Positions 1-8,239 of a DNA stretch of 64,000 nucleotides are shown piece after piece. The notes beneath the pieces are model-generated. The model was not told the origin of the DNA. It was given only the letters and a program-made list of their open reading frames with translations, and did no database searches. Source of the stretch: Exiguobacterium aurantiacum DSM 6208 (GTDB lineage: Bacteria > Bacillota > Bacilli > Exiguobacteriales > Exiguobacteriaceae); the NCBI RefSeq assembly GCF_000702585.1, contig NZ_JNIQ01000001.1, forward strand, positions 256,501-320,500, given 5' to 3'. The translations under genes were made by a program, and so were the position numbers. Every line of letters starts with the position of its first letter. Within the stretch, counting starts at the first letter, position 1.

Positions 1-74
1 TCGTCTCCGCCTTCCATTTCGATGAAGCCGTAACCTTTTTCTGAGTTAAACCATTTTACTTTACCTGTGTTCAT
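1..74 (-). CDS. csp: Cold shock protein, CspA family (partial, N-terminus only)
   Basis: The first 24 residues are visible and read [20 protein letters not shown], the start of the CspA/CspB fold, including the RNP1-type K-G-Y-G-F-I motif that binds single-stranded RNA and DNA. Proteins of this family are about 65-70 residues and act as RNA chaperones in the cytoplasm. The rest lies beyond the left edge. A clear AGGAGG ribosome site lies 5' of the ATG, and a long AT-rich leader follows upstream, as is usual for csp genes. Family assignment is secure; the exact paralogue cannot be told. Confidence 0.93.
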   Translation of the reverse strand, partial: MNTGKVKWFNSEKGYGFIEMEGGD

Positions 75-340
75 AATGAACCCTCCTGAAATAAACGCTG
101 TGCGTTCTAGTAGTGCCTTACTAGAAAAAACTGACCAATAAAAAATCACAAACCTATAGGATTATCTTAAACGAAAAATAATCCAAAGCGTTTTGTGAAT
201 TATGTTTCCAGCTATTCTTAATTAAGCACATATGTAATATACCACGGATAAATGCTTCTGTCTACTAAATACTTCGGTTTGCTAAAAATACTTTAAAAAC
301 GGGTAGATTCAAGTGAATCGATTGCTAGGAGGAGACGAAG
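75..340. other. AT-rich divergent intergenic region with csp leader hairpin
   Basis: This 266-base gap separates the leftward csp gene from the rightward beta-helix gene and is far more AT-rich than the genes. A perfect 8-bp inverted repeat, TTCTAGTA/TACTAGAA, spans 105-126 with a 6-base loop. It would lie in the csp 5' leader, where cold-shock mRNAs usually carry regulatory structure. It has no U-run on its downstream side for csp transcription, so it is not a terminator for that gene. A ribosome site (aggagga) lies just before position 341. I see no further gene. Confidence 0.4.
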
Positions 341-1939
341 ATGATGGACCGAATCAACCCGAAACAAATTCGCGCAAGCATCGCAGCCCATTCCAATTGG
401 AACGAAGACGAGTTGCTTTCCGACACACTTGCTTGGCATGCGGCGACGAGACGGAATCGCTATCCCGATCAACGGAAGACGTACGCGTCACGCATACCGC
501 TGACGGAACGGATCACCCCCGTGACGAGTTCCCTCCCGCTCGAGATCGTCGATGATCTCGTCCGCCCCGTCTGGATGCGTCGGCTTGATGCCGAATATTT
601 AAACTTGAGACAAGCAACGATACGACGCATCGATGTGACCGAGTACGGGGCCGTCGGGGATGGCAAGACCGACTGCACGCTCGCCTTTCGCCTCGCCCTG
701 CGCTCGAATCGTCATGTGTACGTTCCGGCTGGCGTTTATGTCGTGCGAGGCATCCGTATCCCATCTAATTGTGTGCTCGAAGGGGCGGGGCAGGACGAAA
801 CGACGATCAAGCTTCACGACCAGGCACCTAAATATCGGCGACTGCTCCGGAATGCGACCCCATTTCTCGGAAACCACCATATCGAAATCGCCCATCTGAC
901 ACTTGACTGGAACGTCGACCGACTCGGTGCTGTGGACCGAACGTCTAGCGGGGATACGGCTTCAAGCGCGTTGACACTCGCACACGTCACGTTCGGATGG
1001 GTTCATCACGTGACGGCGAAAAACGCCGGGCTGCACGCGTTTGATATTACCGCCCCTCATTACCACTATCTCGGTGACGGCTTACGTGCAGCGAAAGGAA
1101 GCCGCTACGTCTGGCTCGACCGTTGCGAGGCGACGAATTACGGGGATGACGGCATTACGACGCATCATAGTGACGCCATCTACGTCACGAACTGCTACTG
1201 TCATCATCCACACGGTCGGACCCACACATCCGGCTTCTCGAATTCAAACGGCATCGAGGTCGATGACGGGTCACGGCATGTCGTGCTCGTGAATAACATG
1301 ACCGAGGGCTGTTTCGGCGGGATCGAGGTCAAAGCACATGCGACGTCCTCGGCCGCCCACGACGTCCATATTTTTGGTCACATTTCATACCATGACAATC
1401 GCTCGTACAACTTCCGGCATATCGGCCATCACTTGGCGGACGACCCGGACTCGAAGACGGCCCGTTTCATATCAGGCACGAACTTGGTCTCCATTGAACC
1501 GATCCGTTCCCCACTGTATAAGCGATCGTCTCCGCGCAGTCTCGTCGTGTCCGCTTATCAAGACGTATTCATTCATGGTTTCACGGCCGTCGGTGATCCG
1601 ACCTACGATTATGAAGCCAATCCCGCCCTTGCCATTCAGTATAAATCACGTGACGTCCGCTTGAAACGGATCGCGACGAGCGGTTTCATGTCAGGACGCG
1701 CCGACATCGAGCTGTTCGGGGGAGCGAACCGGACCGACCGGATTACCGTCGAAGATGTGACGTGCCGACATTCGGCACCGATTGCCATTAAAATCGGAGG
1801 ACGACTCTCGACAGTGACGCTTCGCCACATCGAAGGCGAACAAAAGGGAGGAGATGCGCTCATCTCCTCCCAAAGTCCACTCGATGCCCGCGACTTGTTC
1901 GCTTACGGATTTTCAGAACGGGTGCGGAGCGACGCTTGA
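341..1939 (+). CDS. Right-handed beta-helix protein, pectate lyase superfamily
   Basis: This 532-residue protein begins at an ATG preceded by aggagga. From about residue 97 it has the typical opening of the pectate-lyase-3/GH28-like beta helix: VTEYGAVGDGKTDCTLAFRL, followed by IPSNCVLEGAGQDETTI. Histidine- and aspartate-rich turns follow (HHVTAKNAGLHAFDI, NYGDDGITTHHSDAIYV), with repeated strand-turn units to the end. No clear signal peptide is visible at the N-terminus, so it may be cytoplasmic or exported by another route. Relatives are polysaccharide lyases, epimerases or hydrolases; the substrate cannot be read from the sequence. Its last 37 bases overlap the convergent flavodoxin gene. 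Confidence 0.8.
   Translation: MMDRINPKQIRASIAAHSNWNEDELLSDTLAWHAATRRNRYPDQRKTYASRIPLTERITPVTSSLPLEIVDDLVRPVWMRRLDAEYLNLRQATIRRIDVTEYGAVGDGKTDCTLAFRLALRSNRHVYVPAGVYVVRGIRIPSNCVLEGAGQDETTIKLHDQAPKYRRLLRNATPFLGNHHIEIAHLTLDWNVDRLGAVDRTSSGDTASSALTLAHVTFGWVHHVTAKNAGLHAFDITAPHYHYLGDGLRAAKGSRYVWLDRCEATNYGDDGITTHHSDAIYVTNCYCHHPHGRTHTSGFSNSNGIEVDDGSRHVVLVNNMTEGCFGGIEVKAHATSSAAHDVHIFGHISYHDNRSYNFRHIGHHLADDPDSKTARFISGTNLVSIEPIRSPLYKRSSPRSLVVSAYQDVFIHGFTAVGDPTYDYEANPALAIQYKSRDVRLKRIATSGFMSGRADIELFGGANRTDRITVEDVTCRHSAPIAIKIGGRLSTVTLRHIEGEQKGGDALISSQSPLDARDLFAYGFSERVRSDA
1842..1871 (-). terminator. Terminator of the flavodoxin gene, inside the convergent coding sequence
   Basis: An 11-bp perfect stem (GGGAGGAGATG at 1846-1856 with CATCTCCTCCC at 1861-1871, 4-base loop) is followed on the minus strand by UUUU. 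It lies about 32 bases past the stop of the leftward flavodoxin gene and within the 3' coding end of the rightward beta-helix gene. On the plus strand no U-run follows, so it should act in one direction only. Confidence 0.6.
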
Positions 1940-2409
1940 GCTGACTCGACTAGTTCGTCTAACCGCGCTTCATCCAAGTTGAGTGAGCTGACCGTCTGCT
2001 TCGCCATCATTCGAACGATGGCTTTATCGAGGAACCCCATCCGCTCAAAGTCATAGCCACTACCGACGACTTCGACGAAGTAGGCGTGCGCCCATAACGG
2101 TTCACCGTACGCACCTTCGAGTTCACGTTGCCGTTCTGCCGCGGTCGGCGTCCCGGCGCACAAGTACAACCCGAGCGGACGTTCGAGCAATGGTCCCTCG
2201 TTTTGCTTCAACCAGTCCGTTAACTCATCTTGGACTTTTCCCATCCGAATGGAGCCTCCGACGATAACATGGTCGATCGTCCCCCAATCGACGCCCGGTT
2301 CGTCGACCAAATTTTGCACGTGGACGTTTCCAGACAGACGTTCAGCCAAAAGATGGGCGACTTTCTCACTCGTACCGTAACGCGACGTATACGCAATCAA
2401 CGTCTTCAT
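1903..2409 (-). CDS. Flavodoxin-domain protein (HemG/protoporphyrinogen oxidase-like)
   Basis: The 168-residue protein opens with MKTLIAYTSRYGTSEKVAHL, the FMN-phosphate loop (T-S-R-Y-G-T-S) of flavodoxins. It continues with a DHVIVGGSIRMGKV segment like that of flavodoxin-domain quinone-dependent protoporphyrinogen oxidases. It is expected to be a soluble or membrane-associated FMN protein. Length and motifs fit flavodoxin_5 family members used in heme synthesis or general redox work; without heme genes nearby the role stays open. It stands alone, with a terminator-like hairpin inside the neighbouring gene and the malL terminator upstream. Confidence 0.75.
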   Translation of the reverse strand: MKTLIAYTSRYGTSEKVAHLLAERLSGNVHVQNLVDEPGVDWGTIDHVIVGGSIRMGKVQDELTDWLKQNEGPLLERPLGLYLCAGTPTAAERQRELEGAYGEPLWAHAYFVEVVGSGYDFERMGFLDKAIVRMMAKQTVSSLNLDEARLDELVESAQASLRTRSENP

Positions 2410-2480
2410 CTCGTTTCCCCCTTTGAAAGTCAGAGTCTATTTTTCTTATTCCCGATTACTGGAGAGAATATATAGGCCAG

Positions 2481-2514
2481 AAAAAAACTCGCCGCTCGGG
2501 CGAGTTTTTTTTTT
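2481..2514. terminator. Bidirectional intrinsic terminator after malL
   Basis: CTCGCC/GGCGAG stem (2488-2493 and 2499-2504) with a 5-base loop, flanked by seven A on the left and ten T on the right, which extend the stem and give U-tails both ways. It closes the leftward malL gene, which stops two bases away. Confidence 0.9.
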
Positions 2515-2515
2515 G

Positions 2516-4165
2516 TCATAGTTTGTACACTTGTGCCTCGTATGGGCGAAGCGTGAACGGTTCAATCGGCTCCATGTTGCCGATGACACGTTCATTCACT
2601 TCATACGGAAGCGTTCTTGTTTGCGTCTCGGCTGAGAAGTTACATAGGACGAGCCACGTTTCCCCGTCGAGCGTGCGCGTGAACGCATAGATGGCTTCGT
2701 CTTCCGGAAGCAATAACTCATACTTCCCGTAGACGACGACCGGATTTTGTTTCCGCAACGTGATCAGCTGACGATAGTAATGGAAGAGCGAGTCTGGATC
2801 GTTTCGTGCCGCTTCCGCGTTCACCTCAATGTAGTTCGGGTTAACGTCGATCCATGGCGTACCCGTCGTGAACCCGCCTTGCGCCTCAGCCGACCATTGG
2901 ACCGGTGTCCGCGAATTATCACGTCCACGGGCGTGGATGCCACGGAAGATTTCCTCGTGCGTCAACAAGCCGTTCGATGTGTAATCGCGATACGCATTGA
3001 GCGTCTCGATGTCACGATACTTCTCGATCGAGTCGAACGCGACGTTTGTCATCCCGAACTCTTCCCCTTGATAAATATAAGGCGTCCCTTTCAACATGTG
3101 CAAAAGTGTCGCGAGCATCTTGCCGGAGACGACACGGTACTCGTCTGAATCGTTACCGAAACGTGAAATCGCCCGCGGTTGGTCATGGTTACTCCAATAA
3201 AGGCTGTTCCACCCTTCTTCGTCAAGCCCTTCTTGCCAACGGGAGAAGATCGTCTTCAAGTCCGTCAAGTTCCAGTCGGTCGGGTTCCACTTCCCGAAAC
3301 TGCCGTTGCCGACGTCGACGTGTTCGAAATGGAACACCATGTTCAACTCGTTCCGGTCTTCTCCCGTATAAAGCTTCGCTTCCTCGACGCTGACGCCCGG
3401 CATCTCGCCGACCGTGATCGTGTCGTACTTCGATAACACTTCCCGGTTCATCTCTTGCATGAACTCGTGGATGCGGGGGCCATTGAAGAAGAATGGTGTC
3501 CCGTCTCCGTACCCGGTGCCGCGCGTCTCCCCGTCCGGATAGCTCTGATCTTTTGAAATCATGTTGATGACGTCCATCCGGAAACCGTCGACGCCTTTAT
3601 CGAGCCAATACGTCATCAAATCGTATACTTCCCGGCGCAACGTCTCCGACTCCCAGTTCAAGTCAGGCTGTTTCTTACTGAACAGATGCAAGTAGTATTC
3701 ATCGCTCGCCTCATCGTATGCCCACGCACTGCCACCAAAGAAAGCGCCCCAGTTTGTCGGCGGTTGACCATCCTTGCCCTTTTTCCAAATGTAGTAGTCT
3801 CGGAACGGGCTATCTTTTGAAGAACGAGATTCCATGAACCAGTGGTGCTCGTCTGACGAGTGATTGACAACGAGGTCCATCATGATTTTAATGCCGTGAC
3901 GGTGTGCCTCTTCAAGCATCGCGTCAAAGTCGTCCATCGTTCCGAACTCATCCATGATGGCACGATAGTCGCGAATGTCGTAACCGTTGTCGTCGTTCGG
4001 TGAATCATACACTGGCGATAGCCAGATGACGTCAATCCCGAGTTCAGCCAAATACGACATCTTCTCCGTGATCCCTGGGATGTCCCCAATCCCGTCCCCG
4101 TTCGAATCGTTAAAGCTGCGGGGATAAATTTGATACACGACTGCTTCTTTCCACCATTGTTTCAT
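2516..4165 (-). CDS. malL: Oligo-1,6-glucosidase / alpha-glucosidase (GH13_31)
   Basis: This 549-residue cytoplasmic glycoside hydrolase has all the family GH13 signatures. The (beta/alpha)8 barrel starts at WWKEAVVYQIYPRSF. The conserved DLVVNHSS lies near residue 97, the nucleophile is D198 in GFRMDVINM, the acid/base is E254 in TVGEMPG, and the transition-state aspartate is D328 in SNHDQPR. The residue after the nucleophile is Val199. In this subfamily Val there goes with cleavage of alpha-1,6 bonds (isomaltose type), while Thr or Ala goes with alpha-1,4 (maltase type). The gene is divergent from an AraC-family regulator that probably controls it. There is no transporter next to it, so the sugar must enter by a system encoded elsewhere. 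Confidence 0.92.
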   Translation of the reverse strand: MKQWWKEAVVYQIYPRSFNDSNGDGIGDIPGITEKMSYLAELGIDVIWLSPVYDSPNDDNGYDIRDYRAIMDEFGTMDDFDAMLEEAHRHGIKIMMDLVVNHSSDEHHWFMESRSSKDSPFRDYYIWKKGKDGQPPTNWGAFFGGSAWAYDEASDEYYLHLFSKKQPDLNWESETLRREVYDLMTYWLDKGVDGFRMDVINMISKDQSYPDGETRGTGYGDGTPFFFNGPRIHEFMQEMNREVLSKYDTITVGEMPGVSVEEAKLYTGEDRNELNMVFHFEHVDVGNGSFGKWNPTDWNLTDLKTIFSRWQEGLDEEGWNSLYWSNHDQPRAISRFGNDSDEYRVVSGKMLATLLHMLKGTPYIYQGEEFGMTNVAFDSIEKYRDIETLNAYRDYTSNGLLTHEEIFRGIHARGRDNSRTPVQWSAEAQGGFTTGTPWIDVNPNYIEVNAEAARNDPDSLFHYYRQLITLRKQNPVVVYGKYELLLPEDEAIYAFTRTLDGETWLVLCNFSAETQTRTLPYEVNERVIGNMEPIEPFTLRPYEAQVYKL

Positions 4166-4287
4166 AGTTGTCTCCTCCTCATCATCGGTTCAATCTGACG
4201 TCATCATCGTAACCCGTCCCGACGTTCATGCCTATTCATGATATGATCAATATATGCACAATCTTGCTATTATAAAGGAGTGATTCA

Positions 4288-5067
4288 ATGGAAATCGGCT
4301 TTTGTGGCTATTCATACCATACCTCCACATATACTTTTCCGTTCGCTAACCGATTGGGCACGTACTTGATCCGCTTGCAGACAGAAGGAGCGGCCCGCGT
4401 TCTTGTCAATGGGGAGACGTACGTCACACGTCCTGGTGATTTATTGCTCGTCACACCAGGGGATTACTATGAGTTGAACATCGATACTCCCGCGAGTGGC
4501 GACTATCATTTGTTTTGTGCTGGCCCGACGCTCGATGCATGGTGGGCGACGGGAACTCGCTCCAGGGTCACGTCGATCTCGATCGACCCCCGCCTTCTCT
4601 CGCTTTGGCAACATATCACTGAAGAAGCGCGACGACCAGTGGATGAACAGAGCACCGCGTTGATCGAAAAGTTGGTCGAGGCGCTTTTACTCATGCTCGA
4701 CCGATCGATGGTGGACGGCCGGACCAATATCCGTCCCCCTGTCGTGTCTCGCATGATGCGTTATATAGAAAGAAACGTCACAGCAGACTTTAAAATCGTC
4801 GATGTCGCCGACGCGGTCGACTTGAGCGTGTCGCGGACCGTGCACCTCTTTAAAGAAGTGACTGGCATGACGATTATCGAGTACGCCCAGTCGATCCGGT
4901 TACAGCTCGCCGAAGAGCAAATGCGGTATACACAACACTCGCTCGAACGAATCGCCGAGCTATCCGGTTTTCGAACATACCCATATTTCCATCGCATCTT
5001 CAAACGGAAATATGGCGTCGCACCAGGGGTGTATCGCACACTTCAACAAAAAAACGAAAAAAAATAA
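4288..5067 (+). CDS. AraC-family transcriptional regulator
   Basis: The 259-residue protein has an N-terminal cupin-like sugar-sensing half (LVNGETYVTRPGDLLLVTPG) and a C-terminal double helix-turn-helix. The second helix-turn-helix carries the family signature ending in FHRIFKRKYGVAPGVYR. It starts at an ATG with aaggag upstream and is divergent from malL across a 122-base spacer. That arrangement is typical of AraC proteins controlling alpha-glucoside genes. The effector is unknown, probably an alpha-glucoside by context. Confidence 0.9.
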   Translation: MEIGFCGYSYHTSTYTFPFANRLGTYLIRLQTEGAARVLVNGETYVTRPGDLLLVTPGDYYELNIDTPASGDYHLFCAGPTLDAWWATGTRSRVTSISIDPRLLSLWQHITEEARRPVDEQSTALIEKLVEALLLMLDRSMVDGRTNIRPPVVSRMMRYIERNVTADFKIVDVADAVDLSVSRTVHLFKEVTGMTIIEYAQSIRLQLAEEQMRYTQHSLERIAELSGFRTYPYFHRIFKRKYGVAPGVYRTLQQKNEKK

Positions 5068-5149
5068 AAAAAGAGTGATCCATTTTTTGAACCGCTCCGT
5101 TAGATGGGTGTAAACAACGACAACACTCACAAAAAAAGGAGCGATTCAC

Positions 5150-6490
5150 ATGAAGAAGAAAACAATGAACAAGATTGTAGCACCAGCGTTAGCGTTAGGC
5201 TTACTCGTCCCAATCAACGCCCAGGCGGCAGATCACGCACCGACAGCGAGTACACCGGCTGGTGACCTTCGTGCGACCCTCGACCAGTTGCTGTCTGAGC
5301 ATTACGTCTTAGCGGTCACATCGATGATGAAAGCTTACGACGGAGCACCTGACGCTGAAGTCGCGATGAAAGCGCTCGACCAGAACGCACTCGATGTGAC
5401 ACCGGCTATCGCATCAATCTACGGTGACGAAGGCGCGGCGCAATTCGAAGAAATCTTCGCCGGCCATAACGACTACTCGGCAGACTTCGTCGAAGCAGCC
5501 AAGTCAGAGGATCAAGCACTCCGCGCTGAAGCAGAAGCAGAAGTAGATGAATTCGTTGAAGAATTCTCAACGTTCCTCGACGCAGCGACAGAAGGAAACC
5601 TTCCAAAAGACGCTGCAGCTGACGTCCTTGAACTTCACGAAGACCAAGTTCTCTCAGTATTCGACAACTATGTCGCAGGTGACTATGAGTCAGCATATAT
5701 GACGTATCGTGAAGGATACAAGCTCATGTTCGACATCAGTAAAGCCCTCTCAGGTGCAATCGTTACACAAATGCCTGACAAGTTCGATTCACCAGCCGAC
5801 ACACCGGCCGTCGAGCTTCGTTCGACATTGAACAGCCTTGCTGGTGAACACTTCGCCCTCGCCGCAATCGGCATGCAAAAAGGGTACGACCAAGCAGAAG
5901 ACTTCGACTACGTGAGCTGGGCTGAAGATCAGAACACACTCGATTTCAAAGCAGCCATCGGTTCAGTCTACGGTGATGAAGGTGCGGCCCAGTTCGAGAA
6001 AGTATGGAACGGCAACCACATCACAGCCCAAGGTGACATCGTTGCCGCTACACTCGAAGGCGACGAAGCGAAAATCGAAGAAGCCCGCATGAAGCTCGAC
6101 CAGTTCGCTGTCGACTTCAGCACATTCCTCGACGCGGCGACAGAAGGCAACTTGCCACAAGCTGCCGGTGAAGAAGCAATCAAACAACACGAAGCACTCG
6201 TGCTTCAAACGTTCGATCAATATGTAGCCGGTGATGCAGAAGCGGCTTGGATGTCATTCCGTGAAGGATACGCGTTCATGTTCGGTGTTGGTGAGACACT
6301 CGGTAACGCGATCGTGACGCAAATGCCTGACAAGTTTGCTGAAACAACGATGCCTGAAGAAATGCCTGAAACAGGTCTCGGTGGTGCACAAAAACAATCG
6401 ATGAACACACTCTACGCTGGCCTTGCTGTACTTGGCGGAATCTTACTCGCCTTTGTCACACTTCGCAACCGTAAAGTCTCTGAACAATAA
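5150..6490 (+). CDS. Sortase-anchored acidic surface protein with two internal repeats
   Basis: The 446-residue precursor has a Sec signal peptide ending near AQA-AD (residue 26-27). Two homologous helical domains of about 180 residues follow, each starting with E/D-L-R-x-T-L and ending with AIVTQMPDKF (about 39-212 and 222-402). Each repeat shares SVYGDEGAAQFE or a close variant, TFLDAATEGNLP, and a conserved histidine in S/G-EH. A cell-wall sorting signal MPETG (405-409) follows, then a hydrophobic segment and the basic tail RNRK. The protein is strongly acidic. The next gene, 18 bases downstream, is a sortase that most likely anchors it. I do not recognise a described function; the repeat resembles helical domains in surface proteins of Paenibacillus and related genera (from memory). 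Confidence 0.82.
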   Translation: MKKKTMNKIVAPALALGLLVPINAQAADHAPTASTPAGDLRATLDQLLSEHYVLAVTSMMKAYDGAPDAEVAMKALDQNALDVTPAIASIYGDEGAAQFEEIFAGHNDYSADFVEAAKSEDQALRAEAEAEVDEFVEEFSTFLDAATEGNLPKDAAADVLELHEDQVLSVFDNYVAGDYESAYMTYREGYKLMFDISKALSGAIVTQMPDKFDSPADTPAVELRSTLNSLAGEHFALAAIGMQKGYDQAEDFDYVSWAEDQNTLDFKAAIGSVYGDEGAAQFEKVWNGNHITAQGDIVAATLEGDEAKIEEARMKLDQFAVDFSTFLDAATEGNLPQAAGEEAIKQHEALVLQTFDQYVAGDAEAAWMSFREGYAFMFGVGETLGNAIVTQMPDKFAETTMPEEMPETGLGGAQKQSMNTLYAGLAVLGGILLAFVTLRNRKVSEQ

Positions 6491-6508
6491 GAAATAAGGA
6501 GGGAGCCC

Positions 6509-7411
6509 ATGAACAAGCGCCATTTGTTTCTGGCGCTCTCTCTCTTTTGTTTTGGCTTCTGGACGTGGACGAGCGCCCAAGAATCGTCGTCACCACCTGT
6601 AGAAGAAAAACAAATAGAGGAGAGTCCAGATTTATCGGCTGAATTCTCACTTCTACAGGAAGAGGTGAAGAAACTTCGGCTCGCAGTGGAAGAAGAAAGC
6701 GCCAAGGCCGTAACACCCGTCACCATCCAAATCCCAAAAATCAACGTCGACACCGCCATCGAACAAGTCGGCGTGCTCGAAAACGGACAGATGGGCGTGC
6801 CAGCTGATGAGGATCAAGTCGGCTGGTTCGAGCCCGGTGTCAAGCCCGGCAGTAAAGGCAATGCCGTCATCGCCGGACATGTCGACAGTAAGACGGGGCC
6901 CGCCGTCTTCTACGAGCTCGACAAACTCGTTGAAGGTGATGAAATCGTCATCGTTGACGAGGCTGGGAACACGCTCCGGTTCGAGGTGACGAAGACCGAG
7001 CGGTATGAGACAGCAAGTGCGCCCATTAAAGAAATCTTCGGCGCAACGGATAAACGGAACTTAAACTTGATCACGTGTTCCGGAACGTTCGGCAGTGCCG
7101 GTTATGACGAGCGATTCGTCGTCTATACCGAACTCGTCGATGCGGAAGTGCCTCTCGCTGATGACATCGCGCTCGATGTCCCGACGAACGTCGAACTTCG
7201 CGGTACGTTCCTCACGTGGCATGCCGTCCGTAATGACACTGTGATTGGATATCGGATTTACCAAGTCATTGACGGGGAGAACGTGCATCTTGAGAGCGTT
7301 CCGTCCCATGCCCGAAAAAGTATTGAAGTGCCGGACGAAGGGGCCACCTATTACGTCACGGCAATCGACCGGCTCGGCAATGAATCGAGTCCTTCCGAAC
7401 AAACGAAATAA
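6509..7411 (+). CDS. Class F-like sortase fused to a C-terminal fibronectin type III-like domain
   Basis: This 300-residue protein starts at an ATG behind aaggaggga. Its N-terminal membrane anchor (residues 5-24) is followed by an acidic, Glu-rich helical stalk (about 30-67). The sortase core holds IPKINVDTAIEQVG, catalytic H124 in IAGHVDS, C190 in NLITCSG and R202 in YDERFVVYTEL. The catalytic domain is complete by about residue 210. The remaining 75 residues (226-297) read as an FN3-like beta sandwich, with a W, YRIYQV and a YYVTAIDRLGNES ending. This fusion is unusual for small housekeeping sortases. With its MPETG substrate just upstream it forms a dedicated two-gene cassette. Confidence 0.85.
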   Translation: MNKRHLFLALSLFCFGFWTWTSAQESSSPPVEEKQIEESPDLSAEFSLLQEEVKKLRLAVEEESAKAVTPVTIQIPKINVDTAIEQVGVLENGQMGVPADEDQVGWFEPGVKPGSKGNAVIAGHVDSKTGPAVFYELDKLVEGDEIVIVDEAGNTLRFEVTKTERYETASAPIKEIFGATDKRNLNLITCSGTFGSAGYDERFVVYTELVDAEVPLADDIALDVPTNVELRGTFLTWHAVRNDTVIGYRIYQVIDGENVHLESVPSHARKSIEVPDEGATYYVTAIDRLGNESSPSEQTK

Positions 7412-7473
7412 CACTCGAAAACACGCATCTTTTAGGGCACTGAAAGACCTTCGCGTTATCTGAGCGTGAACTG

Positions 7474-7516
7474 AAAAGGGGACTGAACCGACTCACGTCG
7501 GGACAGTCCCCTTTTC
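7474..7516 (+). terminator. Intrinsic terminator of the surface protein-sortase operon
   Basis: An 11-bp stem (AAAAGGGGACT at 7474-7484 with AGTCCCCTTTT at 7505-7515) carries a second internal stem CCGAC/GTCGG and ends in a T-rich tract. Confidence 0.85.
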
Positions 7517-7520
7517 CTTT

Positions 7521-7741
7521 GGTCTTATCTCGAAGGGTGATGATTCGCTTCAGGTTGACCGCGACTAGTTTGCAGCAGCATATTCGGCAAGTCGGGCATG
7601 TATAGCGGCGTGCCGGACGGAAGCACTCGGATGTTGAAGTATTTCAGTGCCATCTACAAAATCTAAGGGCCTTTTGTCTATTTTCCATATATAGTGAATG
7701 TAGCAAAAAATACATCGAGTTAAGATAAGGAGTTTCAAATC
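7521..7741. other. Intergenic region, no gene recognised
   Basis: This 221-base stretch follows the sortase terminator. A minus-strand open frame of about 60 codons crosses it, but it has no usable ribosome site and no recognisable product. The right part is AT-rich and contains the promoter region and the aaggag site of the next gene. Confidence 0.4.
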
Positions 7742-8188
7742 ATGAGGATTCAACTTTCAAAACCTTTTGCAAATCAGTTAACGAGAAGAATTCGCACCAT
7801 TTGGGGTGTGGACGACACATATTATTGGTACCCTCTCTCCACCTCTCATCGATTCGATGTGATTGCATTCGATAGCGATTACATTGAAGATGTCGATCAA
7901 AAAATCGAAGAAATCCAGCAATGGATACGGGACCAAGGGACGGAACAAATATTTGAACTGCATGAGGACCGTACGCTATGGCAAATCGACACCGCTTCAT
8001 TAGATCCTTGTTATGACGGTCGGTATTTAGAACGTTATTGGTTTGACCAAAAAATGAACTGGATTATTTATGCATCCCATGAAAGTACAATTAGCTTCGG
8101 TGGGACTGGATTGATCACATCACTTCAATCCCATTGGTCGGATTGGCAAGAGCATCTGTCTGCTTTAGACAATCGTTTCTTTGAGTAA
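7742..8188 (+). CDS. Hypothetical protein, 148 residues
   Basis: An ATG follows aaggag at good spacing and the frame is open for 148 codons. The protein is soluble, rich in Trp, Tyr and Ile, and has no signal peptide or membrane segment. Notable stretches are IEEIQQWIRDQGTEQIFEL and a C-terminal GGTGLITSLQSHWSDWQEHL. Its base composition is visibly more AT-rich than its neighbours and it stands alone between two operons, which hints at recent acquisition. The size and the Trp-rich C-terminus recall immunity-type proteins, but I cannot support a function. Confidence 0.65.
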   Translation: MRIQLSKPFANQLTRRIRTIWGVDDTYYWYPLSTSHRFDVIAFDSDYIEDVDQKIEEIQQWIRDQGTEQIFELHEDRTLWQIDTASLDPCYDGRYLERYWFDQKMNWIIYASHESTISFGGTGLITSLQSHWSDWQEHLSALDNRFFE

Positions 8189-8198
8189 TGAGTTTCAC

Positions 8199-8235
8199 AA
8201 AAAAGACGCACCCATTTTTGATGAATGAGTGCGCC
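8199..8235 (-). terminator. Terminator of the iron transporter operon
   Basis: Imperfect 10-bp stem (8205-8214 with 8226-8235, eight pairs) followed on the minus strand by six U. It lies just past the stop of the leftward ATP-binding gene. Confidence 0.6.
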
Positions 8236-8239
8236 GTAC

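Noticed and set aside
105-126. Inverted repeat in the csp leader read as a terminator
   Set aside because: On the csp strand the T-run lies before, not after, the stem, and no rightward gene ends there; treated as leader structure instead.
7565-7753. A 62-codon minus-strand frame between the sortase and unknown gene
   Set aside because: No ribosome site at its start and no recognisable domain; the start even overlaps the next gene's ATG.
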